The notes under the pieces were generated by a model. That model did not search any database and had not been told where the DNA came from. It saw only the letters and a list, made by a program, of their open reading frames with translations. A DNA stretch of 64,000 nucleotides from DATKJS01 sp964551995. GTDB taxonomy: Bacteria > Acidobacteriota > Aminicenantia > Aminicenantales > Saccharicenantaceae. A program made the translations under genes and the position numbers. The first letter of the stretch is position 1; each line of letters begins with the position of its first letter. Positions 49,444-58,156 of this stretch are shown here, one piece after another. The stretch covers positions 62,001-126,000 of the forward strand of contig CAZKFD010000005.1 in assembly GCA_964551995.1 (NCBI GenBank), in the 5' to 3' direction.

Positions 49444-50808
49444 ATGAGCGAGAGCGGGAAATCGCAGAGCCGGAGGGATTTTCTCAAGATCGGGGCCGCG
49501 GCCGGCCTGGGCGCGGCGGTGGTGGGGCTGAACCTGAGCGGGTCGGACAAGACTCCCGGCTCGGGCGGCGCGAGGTCCCAGTTCAGGGTCGCGCCGATCC
49601 CCAGGGTCCGGGTGGGCTTCGTCGGGGTCGGGGGGATGGGATCGGTCCATGTCCAGAATTACCTCAACATCGAGGGCGTCGAGGTCAAAGCCATCTGCGA
49701 CATCGTCCCGGAGAAAGTCTTCCGGGCCCAGAAATGGGTTGTGGCCGCCGGCCAGGCAGAGCCGACCGGCTATTCCCGGGGACCGCATGATTTCGAGCGC
49801 ATGTGCGAAACCGAAGAGCTGGATCTCGTCATGACGGCGACCCCCTGGGAATGGCACGTGCCGGTCTGCCTCGCGGCCATGAAAACCGGCAAGCACGCCG
49901 CAACCGAGGTCCCGGCGGCCATGTCGATCGACGACTGCTGGGCCCTCGTCGAGACGGCTGAGAAATACGGCAAGCACTGCCAGATGATGGAGAACTGCTG
50001 CTACGACCGGATCGAGCTCATGACCCTGAACATCGTCCGCAAGGGCGTCCTGGGCGAGGTCCTCCACGCCGAGGCGGGCTATCTCCACGACCTGCGCGAC
50101 GTCAAGTTCTCGAGCCAAGGCGAGGGCCTCTGGAGGCGGGCCTGGTCACGGAAGCTCAACGGCAACCTCTATCCGACGCACGGCCTCGGCCCGGTGTCCC
50201 AGTGCCTGAACATCAACCGGGGCGACGCCTTCGACTTTCTCGTGTCTCTGAGCTGCCCCTCGCGCGGCCTTCACGAATACGCCGTGGCGAAGTTCGGCCC
50301 CGGCTCGCCGCAGGCCGCGGAGAAGTTCGTCCTCGGCGACGTCAACACGAGTCTGATCAGGACCAAGCTCGGCAAGACGATCATCCTCATCCATGAGACG
50401 AACCTGCCCCGGCCGTACACCCGAATCAACCTTGTCCAGGGCACCAAGGGCATTGCCCGGAAGTGGCCCGACAAGATCTACGTCGAGGGCCGGGCCGCGG
50501 AGGCCGACGAATGGGACGATTTCGAGAAATTCGCGGCCGAGTTCGAGCACCCTCTGTGGAAGGCCGTCGCCGCAAAGGGGGAGGGGCGCGGTCACGGCGG
50601 CATGGACTACATCGAGGATTACCGGCTGATCCGGTCGCTTCACCGCGGTGAGCCCCTCGACGAGGACGTCTATGACGCGGCCGCCTGGAGCTCCATCGTC
50701 GGGGCGAGCTGTGCGAGTGTCGCCGGCAAAGGCAAGCCGGTGTCCATTCCCGACTTCACGCGCGGGCTGTGGAAGACGAATCCGCCGCTCGGGATCGTCG
50801 AGGCCTAG
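49444..50808 (+). CDS. Tat-exported GH109-like (NAD-dependent alpha-N-acetylgalactosaminidase) protein
   Basis: 454 residues. Tat signal S-R-R-D-F-L-K-I-G at 9-17. Rossmann domain G-F-V-G-V-G-G-M-G-S near 58-67, then Gfo/Idh/MocA C-terminal domain. Features beyond a plain dehydrogenase: T-E-V-P-A-A in place of the common E-K-P-x-A, M-M-E-N-C-C-Y near 180, and Y-P-T-H-G-L-G-P-V near 240. These are the GH109 pattern, whose members cleave alpha-GalNAc by an NAD-assisted elimination/addition route. Family call from memory; other Gfo/Idh/MocA activities remain possible. Start set by AGGAGG and the Tat motif. Export folded with NAD bound fits the Tat route. Confidence 0.82.
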   Translation: MSESGKSQSRRDFLKIGAAAGLGAAVVGLNLSGSDKTPGSGGARSQFRVAPIPRVRVGFVGVGGMGSVHVQNYLNIEGVEVKAICDIVPEKVFRAQKWVVAAGQAEPTGYSRGPHDFERMCETEELDLVMTATPWEWHVPVCLAAMKTGKHAATEVPAAMSIDDCWALVETAEKYGKHCQMMENCCYDRIELMTLNIVRKGVLGEVLHAEAGYLHDLRDVKFSSQGEGLWRRAWSRKLNGNLYPTHGLGPVSQCLNINRGDAFDFLVSLSCPSRGLHEYAVAKFGPGSPQAAEKFVLGDVNTSLIRTKLGKTIILIHETNLPRPYTRINLVQGTKGIARKWPDKIYVEGRAAEADEWDDFEKFAAEFEHPLWKAVAAKGEGRGHGGMDYIEDYRLIRSLHRGEPLDEDVYDAAAWSSIVGASCASVAGKGKPVSIPDFTRGLWKTNPPLGIVEA

Positions 50809-50866
50809 GCGGGCGCGGGGGAGGAGGCGCCCGAGGGCCCCGAGCCGCTGTCGCGCCCCGTTGGGG

Positions 50867-50881
50867 CCGGCCGAAGGCCGG
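50867..50881 (+). terminator. Stem-loop after the GH109-like gene
   Basis: CCGGCC, GAA, CCGGCC-complement GGCCGG: a 6-bp perfect stem with a 3-base loop, 56 bp after the stop. No T-run follows directly, so terminator function is doubtful. Confidence 0.25.
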
Positions 50882-50919
50882 ACCGGCGGATTGGCCTGAA
50901 CCCGGGTGCTCTTTTTACG

Positions 50920-50925
50920 TATAAT
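50920..50925 (+). promoter_or_regulatory. -10 element for the ABC-2 exporter pair
   Basis: Perfect TATAAT in an A/T-rich patch (T5ACGTATAATATCTTTAAAA), 71 bp before the permease ATG. The best -35 at 18 bp is only CTGAAC. Confidence 0.45.
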
Positions 50926-50996
50926 ATCTTTAAAAGACGGGATTCTCGCCAGGCGTCGGGAGGGAGAAGCCGTTTTCATCCGCCGGGAGGGAGGCC

Positions 50997-52403
50997 ATGC
51001 TCAGAGACATCATCAAAAAGGAAATTCTGGACACCATCACCAGCCCGAAGTTCGTCTTCACCTTTCTTCTCTGCACGATCCTCATCCTGCTCTCGGTCTA
51101 CACGGGGGTCGTGAACTACGGGGCGGAGAAAAAAGAGTACACGGCGGCGGTGGCGTTGGACAGGAAGAACCTGGAGAGCCAGCCGAACTACAGTTCGCTC
51201 GCGGGAATTGGCGTCAAGATCAACAAGCCGCCCCAGGTCCTGGGAACGGTCGTCAACGGCGTCGAGGAGGCCGTCGGGCGGGTCGCCCCGGTCAACATCG
51301 TGGCCGATCCCAACCTCATCGAATCCAAGTACAGCAGCAACCCGGTCTTTGCCGTTTTCGGCCCGCTCGACCTCATGTTCATCGTCAAGATCGTCCTGAG
51401 CCTCTTCGCCATCCTTTTCACCTATGATGCCATCGTCGGCGAGAAGGAGAAGGGGACTCTGAAGCTCGCCTTGTCGAACGACGTGCCGCGCGACCGCCTG
51501 ATCCTCGGCAAGGCCATCGGAGGCTACATCAGCCTCCTCATGCCCCTCCTCATCCCGCTGGTTCTCTGCATGATCGTCCTGCTCGTCGCCCCCAACCTGG
51601 CCCTGAGCGGAGGAGACTGGACGCGCCTCCTGCTCATCTTCCTGATGTTCTTCCTCTACCTCTCGGTCTTTTTCAGCCTGGGGCTTTTCGTTTCCGCACG
51701 GACCTCGCGCTCCTCGACGAGCTTCCTGGTCCTCCTCTTCCTTTGGGTCGTGATCGTCATGGTCATCCCCAAGGTCGCCGTCATCTCGGCCGGACAGCTC
51801 GAGCCCATCCCCTCGGCCCAGGAGATCACGGCCAAGAAGGACGCCTACCTCCAGCAGGTCCAGCAGGAGGCGCAAAAGGGCATGCTCGACTGGATGAAGA
51901 ACAACCAGCCCGCCAAGGGAGAAGACGCCAAGATCTACCAGGACAAGCTCAAGCAGTTCATCCAGGACTACCAACAGCAGCTGACATCGAAAATCGATGC
52001 CAACAACGCCGCGCTCGAGCGCGATTATCAGCTGAAAAAGGGAGCCCAGCAAAGCCTGGCCGTCAACCTGTCCCGGGTCTCCCCGGCCTCGGCCCTGACG
52101 TTCGGCACCATGACGCTGGCGCGCACGGGCGTCGACGAGTACAACCGTTTCCTGGCCGCCGTCCGGAGCTACAAGCCGATCTACACGAAGTGGCTCAATT
52201 CGAAGCTCGGCCAGAGCATCAACTTCCAGACGGGGGAGCAGGGCAAGATCAATGTTGAGGGCATGCCCCAGTTCTCTATCGAGCTGGAGAGTCTGGGACG
52301 GTCGCTGGCCCGGACGCTCCCGGACTTCGCCCTCATGGCCGTCATGATCATCGTCTTTTTCGCCGGGGCCTACGTGTCCTTCCTTCACTACGACGTCCGC
52401 TGA
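50997..52403 (+). CDS. ABC-2 type permease with large soluble insert
   Basis: 468 residues. N-terminal amphipathic L-R-D-I-I-K-K-E-I-L-D and TM1 (20-40); first periplasmic segment of about 85 residues; TMs around 125-145, 170-200, 215-235, 240-262; then a soluble, Gln/Lys-rich and partly coiled insert (about 265-430, Q-Q-V-Q-Q-E-A-Q-K and similar) and a last TM (440-460). This layout is that of NosY/DUF3526-like ABC-2 permeases. Substrate unknown. Pairs with the ATPase 12 bp downstream. Confidence 0.85.
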   Translation: MLRDIIKKEILDTITSPKFVFTFLLCTILILLSVYTGVVNYGAEKKEYTAAVALDRKNLESQPNYSSLAGIGVKINKPPQVLGTVVNGVEEAVGRVAPVNIVADPNLIESKYSSNPVFAVFGPLDLMFIVKIVLSLFAILFTYDAIVGEKEKGTLKLALSNDVPRDRLILGKAIGGYISLLMPLLIPLVLCMIVLLVAPNLALSGGDWTRLLLIFLMFFLYLSVFFSLGLFVSARTSRSSTSFLVLLFLWVVIVMVIPKVAVISAGQLEPIPSAQEITAKKDAYLQQVQQEAQKGMLDWMKNNQPAKGEDAKIYQDKLKQFIQDYQQQLTSKIDANNAALERDYQLKKGAQQSLAVNLSRVSPASALTFGTMTLARTGVDEYNRFLAAVRSYKPIYTKWLNSKLGQSINFQTGEQGKINVEGMPQFSIELESLGRSLARTLPDFALMAVMIIVFFAGAYVSFLHYDVR

Positions 52404-52414
52404 AAGGTGCCGCC

Positions 52415-53143
52415 ATGCTTGAAGCCATCAATCTGACCAAACGCTACGAGGACGGCGAGCTCGCCGTCGACGGCCTGACCTTCAAGGTCAAGCCGGGCGA
52501 GATCTTCTGCATGTTCGGCGCCAACGGGGCGGGGAAGACGACGACCATCAACCTCTTCCTCAATTTCATCCCGCCGACCTCGGGGACGGCCCTCATCGAG
52601 GGCGTGGACGTCGCCCGGGAGCCGCTCAGGGCCAAGAAGTACGTGTCATTCGTTTCCGAGAACGTCATGCTCTACGGGAATTTCACGGCCGTCCAGAACC
52701 TGGACTATTTCAGCCGCCTGGCCGGCCGCCGGAACTTGGCCAAGAAGGACTACGCCGACGTTCTGACCCGCGTCGGCCTCCAGAAAGAGGCTTTCGACCG
52801 CCGGATCAAGAACTTCTCCAAGGGAATGAGGCAGAAGCTCGGCATCGCCATCGCCCTCGTCAAGGATGCTCCCAATGTCCTCCTCGACGAGCCGACATCG
52901 GGCCTCGACCCGAAGTCGGGTCGCGAGTTCCTCGAGATTCTCGTTCAGATGCGCGACCAGGGGAAGTCGGTCTTCATGTCGACCCACGACATCTTCCGGG
53001 CCAAGCTCATGGCCGACCGGATCGGCTTCATGAGAAAGGGCCGGCTGGTCATGCTGAAAACGGCCAAGGAGCTGGCCCACGATGACCTGACCGAGCTCTA
53101 TATCCAGTACATGGAAGAGACGCCGGGCGCGTCAGCCGCCTGA
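52415..53143 (+). CDS. ABC transporter ATPase, partner of the ABC-2 permease
   Basis: 242 residues, single nucleotide-binding domain. Walker A G-A-N-G-A-G-K-T at 39-46, signature F-S-K-G-M-R-Q-K (usual L-S-G-G slightly changed), Walker B V-L-L-D-E-P-T-S-G-L-D-P, switch His in M-S-T-H-D. All catalytic residues are present, so a homodimer with the upstream permease (NatAB-like) is likely. The following gene has its own promoter. Confidence 0.92.
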   Translation: MLEAINLTKRYEDGELAVDGLTFKVKPGEIFCMFGANGAGKTTTINLFLNFIPPTSGTALIEGVDVAREPLRAKKYVSFVSENVMLYGNFTAVQNLDYFSRLAGRRNLAKKDYADVLTRVGLQKEAFDRRIKNFSKGMRQKLGIAIALVKDAPNVLLDEPTSGLDPKSGREFLEILVQMRDQGKSVFMSTHDIFRAKLMADRIGFMRKGRLVMLKTAKELAHDDLTELYIQYMEETPGASAA

Positions 53144-53162
53144 GCTCTTGTTCGAGAACGAC

Positions 53163-53190
53163 TTGACAAAATTAATTTTTTGCCGATAAT
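53163..53190 (+). promoter_or_regulatory. Promoter of the seven-gene exporter operon
   Basis: TTGACA, 16 bp of A/T-rich spacer, GATAAT. The predicted start point is close to 53197, which is also the GTG of the regulator gene. Confidence 0.65.
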
Positions 53191-53194
53191 AAAA

Positions 53195-53221
53195 CTGTGA
53201 AAACCAAAATAGTTTTTTCAG
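53195..53221. promoter_or_regulatory. Candidate operator at the transcription start
   Basis: Imperfect dyad with 10-bp arms CTGTGAAAAC and GTTTTTTCAG (8 of 10 pair) and a 7-bp centre, immediately downstream of the -10 box. Placement suits autorepression by the TetR protein encoded there. Confidence 0.45.
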
Positions 53222-53883
53222 TTTTTAAGGCTCGCGCCGAAACCCAGACCGTGCTCCGCCGAAGGATCCTCAAGGAGTCGGGCGAGCTGTTTCTTGACCG
53301 CGGCTTTGTCCGCGTCACGGCCGACGACATCGCTGGCCGGCTGGGCATCAGCAAGGCCACGCTCTACAAGTCGTTCCCGAGCAAGGAGGCCATCCTGCGG
53401 GCCGTCGTTCGGGGCATCCTGCGGGAGACCGGGGCCCGGGTGGAGGAGATCCTTGGGGACGGGGAGATGGGCTTTGTCGAGAAGCTCGTCGTCCTGTTCT
53501 CTTATGTCGGCGGCCGGATCTCGCGGCTCGGAACGGTCATGGTCCGGGATCTCCAAAAGAGCGCGCCCAATGTCTGGCAGGAGGTCGACGACTTCCGGCG
53601 GGAGAAGATCTTCAAGAACTTCAAGATCATCCTCGAATGCGGGCGGAAAGAGGGGCTCTTCCGCGGCGACATCGACGAAGAGCTCCTGCGGCGCATCTTC
53701 TCCTTCCTCATCGAGGAGTTCGTCAGCCCGGAAGCCGTCCTCCGCTCGGGCGGGTCGCCCGCGGACGCATTCGAATCGGTCATCAAGGTCTTTTTCCAGG
53801 GGATTCTGACGGACAGAGGCCGCCGGAACTTTTCAGCTAGGACCCCGGCCCTGTTCGAACCCCGCAGGGAGAGCGTCCGATGA
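53197..53883 (+). CDS. TetR-family regulator of the ABC tripartite exporter
   Basis: 228 residues from the GTG. HTH at about 41-64: T-A-D-D-I-A-G-R-L-G-I-S-K-A-T-L-Y-K-S-F-P-S-K-E-A; C-terminal domain as in YbiH-like regulators that head ybhGFSR-type clusters. The GTG coincides with the predicted transcription start and has no Shine-Dalgarno site, so translation may be leaderless, or may begin at an internal GTG (53251, T-V-L-R-R-R-I-L). The stop overlaps the next ATG by 4 bp. Confidence 0.88.
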   Translation: MKTKIVFSVFKARAETQTVLRRRILKESGELFLDRGFVRVTADDIAGRLGISKATLYKSFPSKEAILRAVVRGILRETGARVEEILGDGEMGFVEKLVVLFSYVGGRISRLGTVMVRDLQKSAPNVWQEVDDFRREKIFKNFKIILECGRKEGLFRGDIDEELLRRIFSFLIEEFVSPEAVLRSGGSPADAFESVIKVFFQGILTDRGRRNFSARTPALFEPRRESVR

Positions 53884-54860
53884 GCATGAAATATCTTCCT
53901 TTCAGCCTCGTCCTTCTGGGCTTCTTCTCGTGCTCGGGCCTCGGCGGAAAGGACATCATCTCCGCCTCCGGGACGATCGAAGCGACCGAGGTCAATGTCG
54001 CCTCCAAGGTCACCGGTCAGATCAAGGAGCGCCCCGTCGACGAGGGGTCGAGGGTCCGCGCTGGCGACATGCTAGCCGTCGTCGACCATGACACTCTCGA
54101 CATCCAGCTCCGCCAGGCTGAGGCCGGCGTCGACCTGGCACGGGCCCAGCTCGCTCTTCTCCGTGAAGGGGCCCGGCGGGAGGACATCCAACAGGCAGAA
54201 GCCGCCCTCAGGCAGACCGAGGCGTCCTTCACGGTAGCCGATGACGACGCCCGGAGGATGCGGGCCCTGGAGGCAACCGGGAGCGCGACGCCGAAGCAAC
54301 GGGAAGACGCCGAGGCCCGTCTGACTGTCGCCCAAGCGGAGCGGAACGCGGCGGCCGAAGCCCTCCATAAAGTCCGGACCCTCGCCCGCCCCGAAGAGAT
54401 CAAGGCCGCGGAGGCCCAACTCGCTCAGGCCATGGCCGGGGCCGACCTTCTCCGGAAAACCATCGCCGACTGCACCATCACGGCGCCCGTCGGCGGGACG
54501 GTAACGCACAAAGCCGTGGAGGTGGGGGAGCTCGTGACTCCGGGATCGACCATCGTTCAGATCTCGGAGCTCGACAGCGTGTACGTCATGATCTATGTCA
54601 CGGAAGTCGAGCTCGGACGCATCCGGCTCGGCGCCCGGGCCGAAGTTAGCATCGACGCCTTTCCGAAGCGGGCTTTCCCCGGCCAGGTCACCTATATTTC
54701 CCCCGAGGCGGAGTTCACTCCCAAGAATGTGGAAACCAAGGAGGATCGCGTCAAGCTTGTCTTCGGCGTCAAGATCGAGATAGAAAACAGGGAAGGCCTG
54801 CTCAAGCCCGGGCTTCCGGCCGACGCTTCCATCCGCGTCGGTCAGGGCGCCCGGCCGTGA
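53880..54860 (+). CDS. HlyD/YbhG-type adaptor, probable lipoprotein
   Basis: Periplasmic adaptor of the ABC exporter. 326 residues. N-terminal signal ending L-G-F-F-S-C (Cys18) suggests lipid attachment. Lipoyl half-motif I-E-A-T-E-V-N-V-A-S-K-V-T-G-Q-I at 34-49; a long Ala/Glu-rich helical hairpin at about 80-190; second half-motif C-T-I-T-A-P-V-G-G-T-V-T near 200; beta-barrel with L-K-P-G-L-P-A-D near the end. Same order as YbhG. Confidence 0.92.
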   Translation: MSMKYLPFSLVLLGFFSCSGLGGKDIISASGTIEATEVNVASKVTGQIKERPVDEGSRVRAGDMLAVVDHDTLDIQLRQAEAGVDLARAQLALLREGARREDIQQAEAALRQTEASFTVADDDARRMRALEATGSATPKQREDAEARLTVAQAERNAAAEALHKVRTLARPEEIKAAEAQLAQAMAGADLLRKTIADCTITAPVGGTVTHKAVEVGELVTPGSTIVQISELDSVYVMIYVTEVELGRIRLGARAEVSIDAFPKRAFPGQVTYISPEAEFTPKNVETKEDRVKLVFGVKIEIENREGLLKPGLPADASIRVGQGARP

Positions 54861-54875
54861 CCGCGGAGGGTCGGA

Positions 54876-55814
54876 ATGGCGGGTTTGGCCGTCGAAACCA
54901 GGGGACTCGGGAAAACGTTCGAGTCTGTGGAAGCCGTCCGTTCGCTCAACCTGACCATCCAGGAGGGGGAGATGTTCGGCCTAGTCGGACCCGACGGCGC
55001 CGGCAAGACGACGACAATCCGGATGCTCTGCGGGATCCTCCAGCCGACCTCCGGCCGGGCCCTTGTCCTGGGCCGTGACGTCGAGACGGAGAGCGCGTGG
55101 ATCAAGAATCGGATCGGGTACTTTTCCCAGAAGTTCAGTCTCTACGGCGACCTGACGATCGACGAGAATATCGAGTTCTTTGCCGAGATCCATATGGTCA
55201 GGGATTTCCGAAGCCGGCGGGAGGATCTCCTCGAATTCACGCGGCTCCGCCCCTTCCGCGACCGTTTGGCCGATAAGCTCTCCGGAGGCATGCGGCAGAA
55301 GCTGGCTTTGGCCTGCACGCTCATTCACACGCCCCGCATCATCTTTCTGGACGAGCCGACGACGGGCGTCGATCCGGTCTCACGCCGGGATTTCTGGAAG
55401 ATTCTGTCGAGCCTGCTGCGGTCGGGCATCACGATCGTCATGACGACCCCGTATATGGACGAGGCCGAACGCTGTTCGCGGGTCGGACTGCTCAACTCGG
55501 GCCGGCTCTTGGCCGCGGACACACCGCAAGGCGTCAAAGGGCTGATGCGCGGCACGGTCGTGGAGATCGTCTGCCCCGAGATTCGCCGGGCGTTTGCCGT
55601 TCTGGGGAAGCTCGACGAGGTCCGCGAGGTCCAGCTGTTCGGCGACCGCCTGAACGTCGTCGTGGACGACCCCGAAAAGGAGATGCCGTTCATCGAGGCC
55701 GCGCTCGACGGGCAGGGGATTCCGGTCCTTCAAAAAAGGATCCTTCCCCCGTCGCTCGAGAACGTCTTCATCTCCGTCGCTCAATCCGCCGGAACGGAGG
55801 CCGGACATGTTTAA
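54876..55814 (+). CDS. ABC ATPase 1 of the exporter (switch His replaced)
   Basis: 312 residues: one NBD plus a C-terminal regulatory tail of about 90. Walker A G-P-D-G-A-G-K-T (38-45), Q-loop S-Q-K-F, canonical signature L-S-G-G-M-R-Q (135-141), Walker B I-I-F-L-D-E (155-160). The switch histidine is Pro192 (T-T-P-Y-M-D-E-A-E), so its own ATP site should hydrolyse poorly. Corresponds to the N-terminal half of E. coli YbhF, which fuses both NBDs. The 3' end overlaps the TolC gene by 8 bp. Confidence 0.92.
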   Translation: MAGLAVETRGLGKTFESVEAVRSLNLTIQEGEMFGLVGPDGAGKTTTIRMLCGILQPTSGRALVLGRDVETESAWIKNRIGYFSQKFSLYGDLTIDENIEFFAEIHMVRDFRSRREDLLEFTRLRPFRDRLADKLSGGMRQKLALACTLIHTPRIIFLDEPTTGVDPVSRRDFWKILSSLLRSGITIVMTTPYMDEAERCSRVGLLNSGRLLAADTPQGVKGLMRGTVVEIVCPEIRRAFAVLGKLDEVREVQLFGDRLNVVVDDPEKEMPFIEAALDGQGIPVLQKRILPPSLENVFISVAQSAGTEAGHV

Positions 55815-57171
55815 GAAGATGAACATCCTGGCGGTTGTCCTGGCCGTCTTGGCGGGAGGGGGCCTTTTTGGTCCGTCTCCCCTCCGGGCGGGAGACCGCA
55901 GGGCGCTCAGCCTCGACGAGGCCGTGGCTCTCGGGCTCGAGACGAGCCCGGGCCTTCACGCCTCCCGGGAGAAGGTCGAGTCCTCGGCTGCGAAAGCCCG
56001 GGAACTCCAGGCGGGGCGCCTGCCGTCGCTCAAGTTCGCGGGCGGATACACCCGCCTGAGCGAGGTCCCCCCCTTCCAAGTGTCGCTCCCTATCTTCCCG
56101 AGCCCGATCGTCGTCTCGCAGAACTATTTCAACACCTACAGCCTCCGATTGAGCCTGGAACAGCCGCTCTTCACGGGCTTCCGGCTCGAGGCCGGCACGG
56201 AGTCGGCGCGGCTCCTCGAGAGGTCCGCAGACATGGACTTGGAGAGGGACCGGGCGGACTTCATCTTCGCCGTCAAGAGCGCTTACTGGGCGCTGGCCAG
56301 GGCCAGGGAATACGAGAAAGCCGTGGCGCAGAATATCGACGATGTTGCCGCGCAGCTCAAGGACGTCAGGGCCTTCTTCGACCAGGGCCTGCTCACGAAA
56401 AACGAGGTCCTGCGTGCCGAGCTCCAGCTCTCTAACACCGAGCTGATGGCAATCGACGCGCGGAACGCCGTCGAGGTCGCCCGGACGGCCCTCAACACTC
56501 TGATCGGGCTTCCGCTCGAAACCGACGTTGACCTAACGACGACGGCCGAGAGCCTGGCGGGGAGCCTGCCGGCCGAGGAGGCTGCGGGCGGGCCCACGGC
56601 TTCATCGATGATCCAGACCGCGCTCTCGGGGCGGCCGGACCTGCGCTCGGCTGATTTCCGGATCAGGGCGTCAGAAGCCGGGGTGAAGGCGGCCAAAGCG
56701 GGCTGGTACCCGCAGATCTTCCTGTCCGGGGATTATTATTATCTCCGTCCCAACCCGAGGATCATGCCGGCCCAGGACGTGTTTACCGGCACCTGGGACC
56801 TCGGCCTCTCGGTCTCCTTCGACATCTGGAACTGGGGGCAAACCAAAAGCCAGACCGTCCAGGCCGAGGCCCAGCTGGCTCAGGCGAAGGACGAGCGGCG
56901 GCTCCTCGCCGACCAGGCCGTGCTCGAAGTCACGCAGAGCCGGCTCGCGGTCAGCCAGGCGAGGCAGAAGATCGACGTCGCCGGGCAGGCGGTCGCCCAG
57001 GCCGAGGAGAACCTTCGAGTCACGCGCGAGACGTTCCGTCAGGGCATGGCCCTGAACCGTGACGTGCTCGACGCCGATACGGCGCTTCTCCAGGCCAGGA
57101 TCGAACGCATCCAGGCGGCCATCGACCTTGTGCTGGCCCAGGCCGGACTCGAAAAGGCCTTGGGGCGCTGA
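55807..57171 (+). CDS. TolC-type outer-membrane channel (ABC operon)
   Basis: 454 residues. Signal peptide (I-L-A-V-V-L-A-V-L-A-G-G-G-L), OEP repeats starting R-A-L-S-L-D-E-A-V-A-L-G-L-E-T-S and, later, A-L-S-G-R-P-D-L-R-S-A-D-F-R-I; the outer-membrane strands near 75-115 are Tyr/Phe rich. It sits inside the ABC operon between the two ATPase genes, so the operon encodes its own exit duct. Clearly different from the TolC of the RND operon. Confidence 0.92.
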   Translation: MFKKMNILAVVLAVLAGGGLFGPSPLRAGDRRALSLDEAVALGLETSPGLHASREKVESSAAKARELQAGRLPSLKFAGGYTRLSEVPPFQVSLPIFPSPIVVSQNYFNTYSLRLSLEQPLFTGFRLEAGTESARLLERSADMDLERDRADFIFAVKSAYWALARAREYEKAVAQNIDDVAAQLKDVRAFFDQGLLTKNEVLRAELQLSNTELMAIDARNAVEVARTALNTLIGLPLETDVDLTTTAESLAGSLPAEEAAGGPTASSMIQTALSGRPDLRSADFRIRASEAGVKAAKAGWYPQIFLSGDYYYLRPNPRIMPAQDVFTGTWDLGLSVSFDIWNWGQTKSQTVQAEAQLAQAKDERRLLADQAVLEVTQSRLAVSQARQKIDVAGQAVAQAEENLRVTRETFRQGMALNRDVLDADTALLQARIERIQAAIDLVLAQAGLEKALGR

Positions 57172-57196
57172 ACGGAGAAACGGACGGCGGAGCGCC

Positions 57197-58156
57197 ATGC
57201 CCGGATATTCCATCACCGTGAAGTCCCTGACCAGGAAGTTCGGAGACTTCACCGCCGTCGATGCCGTCAGCTTCGAGGTCGGTGACGGCACGATCTTCGG
57301 CTTTCTCGGCGCCAACGGCGCCGGCAAATCGACGACCATCCGCATGCTCTGCGGCCTTCTCGACCCAACCTCGGGGACAGCGACCGTGGGGGGCTTCGAC
57401 ATCAGGAGGGAACCGGAGAAGGTCAAGCGCGTCATCGGCTATATGTCGCAGAAATTCTCCCTGTACGACGACTTGACGGTGGACGAGAACATCATGTTTT
57501 TCGGCGGCGTTTACGGCCTGACGAAAAAGGCCGTGGCCGCGCGGATGTCCTGGATCCTGGAGATGGCGGACCTCAAGGGGCGAGAACGGAGCCTGGCCCG
57601 GACGCTCTCGTTGGGCTGGAAGCAGCGGCTGGCCCTCGGCTGCGCGATCCTCCACGAGCCCCGGATCGTCTTCCTCGACGAGCCCACCGGAGGCGTTGAC
57701 CCGGCCTCGCGCCGCCGTTTCTGGGAGCTCATCAACGAGCTGTCGGAGGAGAAGGTTACGGTCTTCGTCACGACCCACTACCTGGACGAGGCGGAATACT
57801 GCAACGACATCCGGCTCATCCACGCCGGGAGGATCGTGGGCGGCGGGAGCCCTCAGGAGCTCAAGACGAAATACATCCGAAACCCGATTCTCGAAGTGTC
57901 GTGCGACCGGCCGGTGGACGCCCTGGAGGCTCTCCAGGGAGAGCCGTGGGTCTTGGAAACGTCCATCTTCGGCACGACGTTCCACGTCAGCGTCTCCGAC
58001 GAGGAGGAAGGCCGCCGGCTCGTCCGGCAGCGCCTCGAGCGGGAGGGCATCATGCTCCGCCGCGCCGACCGAATCATGCCGTCCCTGGAGGACGTCTTCA
58101 TCCACAGGATCGAGGAACGCTCGCGGCCGGCGTCCGGCGCGGAGGAAAGGACATGA
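57197..58156 (+). CDS. ABC ATPase 2 of the exporter (non-canonical signature)
   Basis: 319 residues. Walker A G-A-N-G-A-G-K-S (38-45), Walker B I-V-F-L-D-E (157-162) and switch His194 (T-T-H-Y-L-D-E-A-E) are canonical, but the signature is L-S-L-G-W-K-Q (137-143) instead of L-S-G-G. Corresponds to the C-terminal half of YbhF. With ATPase 1 it should form a heterodimer having one good site (its Walker motifs and His plus the partner's LSGG) and one degenerate site. Start from GGCGGAG spacing and homology; stop overlaps the permease ATG by 4 bp. Confidence 0.93.
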   Translation: MPGYSITVKSLTRKFGDFTAVDAVSFEVGDGTIFGFLGANGAGKSTTIRMLCGLLDPTSGTATVGGFDIRREPEKVKRVIGYMSQKFSLYDDLTVDENIMFFGGVYGLTKKAVAARMSWILEMADLKGRERSLARTLSLGWKQRLALGCAILHEPRIVFLDEPTGGVDPASRRRFWELINELSEEKVTVFVTTHYLDEAEYCNDIRLIHAGRIVGGGSPQELKTKYIRNPILEVSCDRPVDALEALQGEPWVLETSIFGTTFHVSVSDEEEGRRLVRQRLEREGIMLRRADRIMPSLEDVFIHRIEERSRPASGAEERT

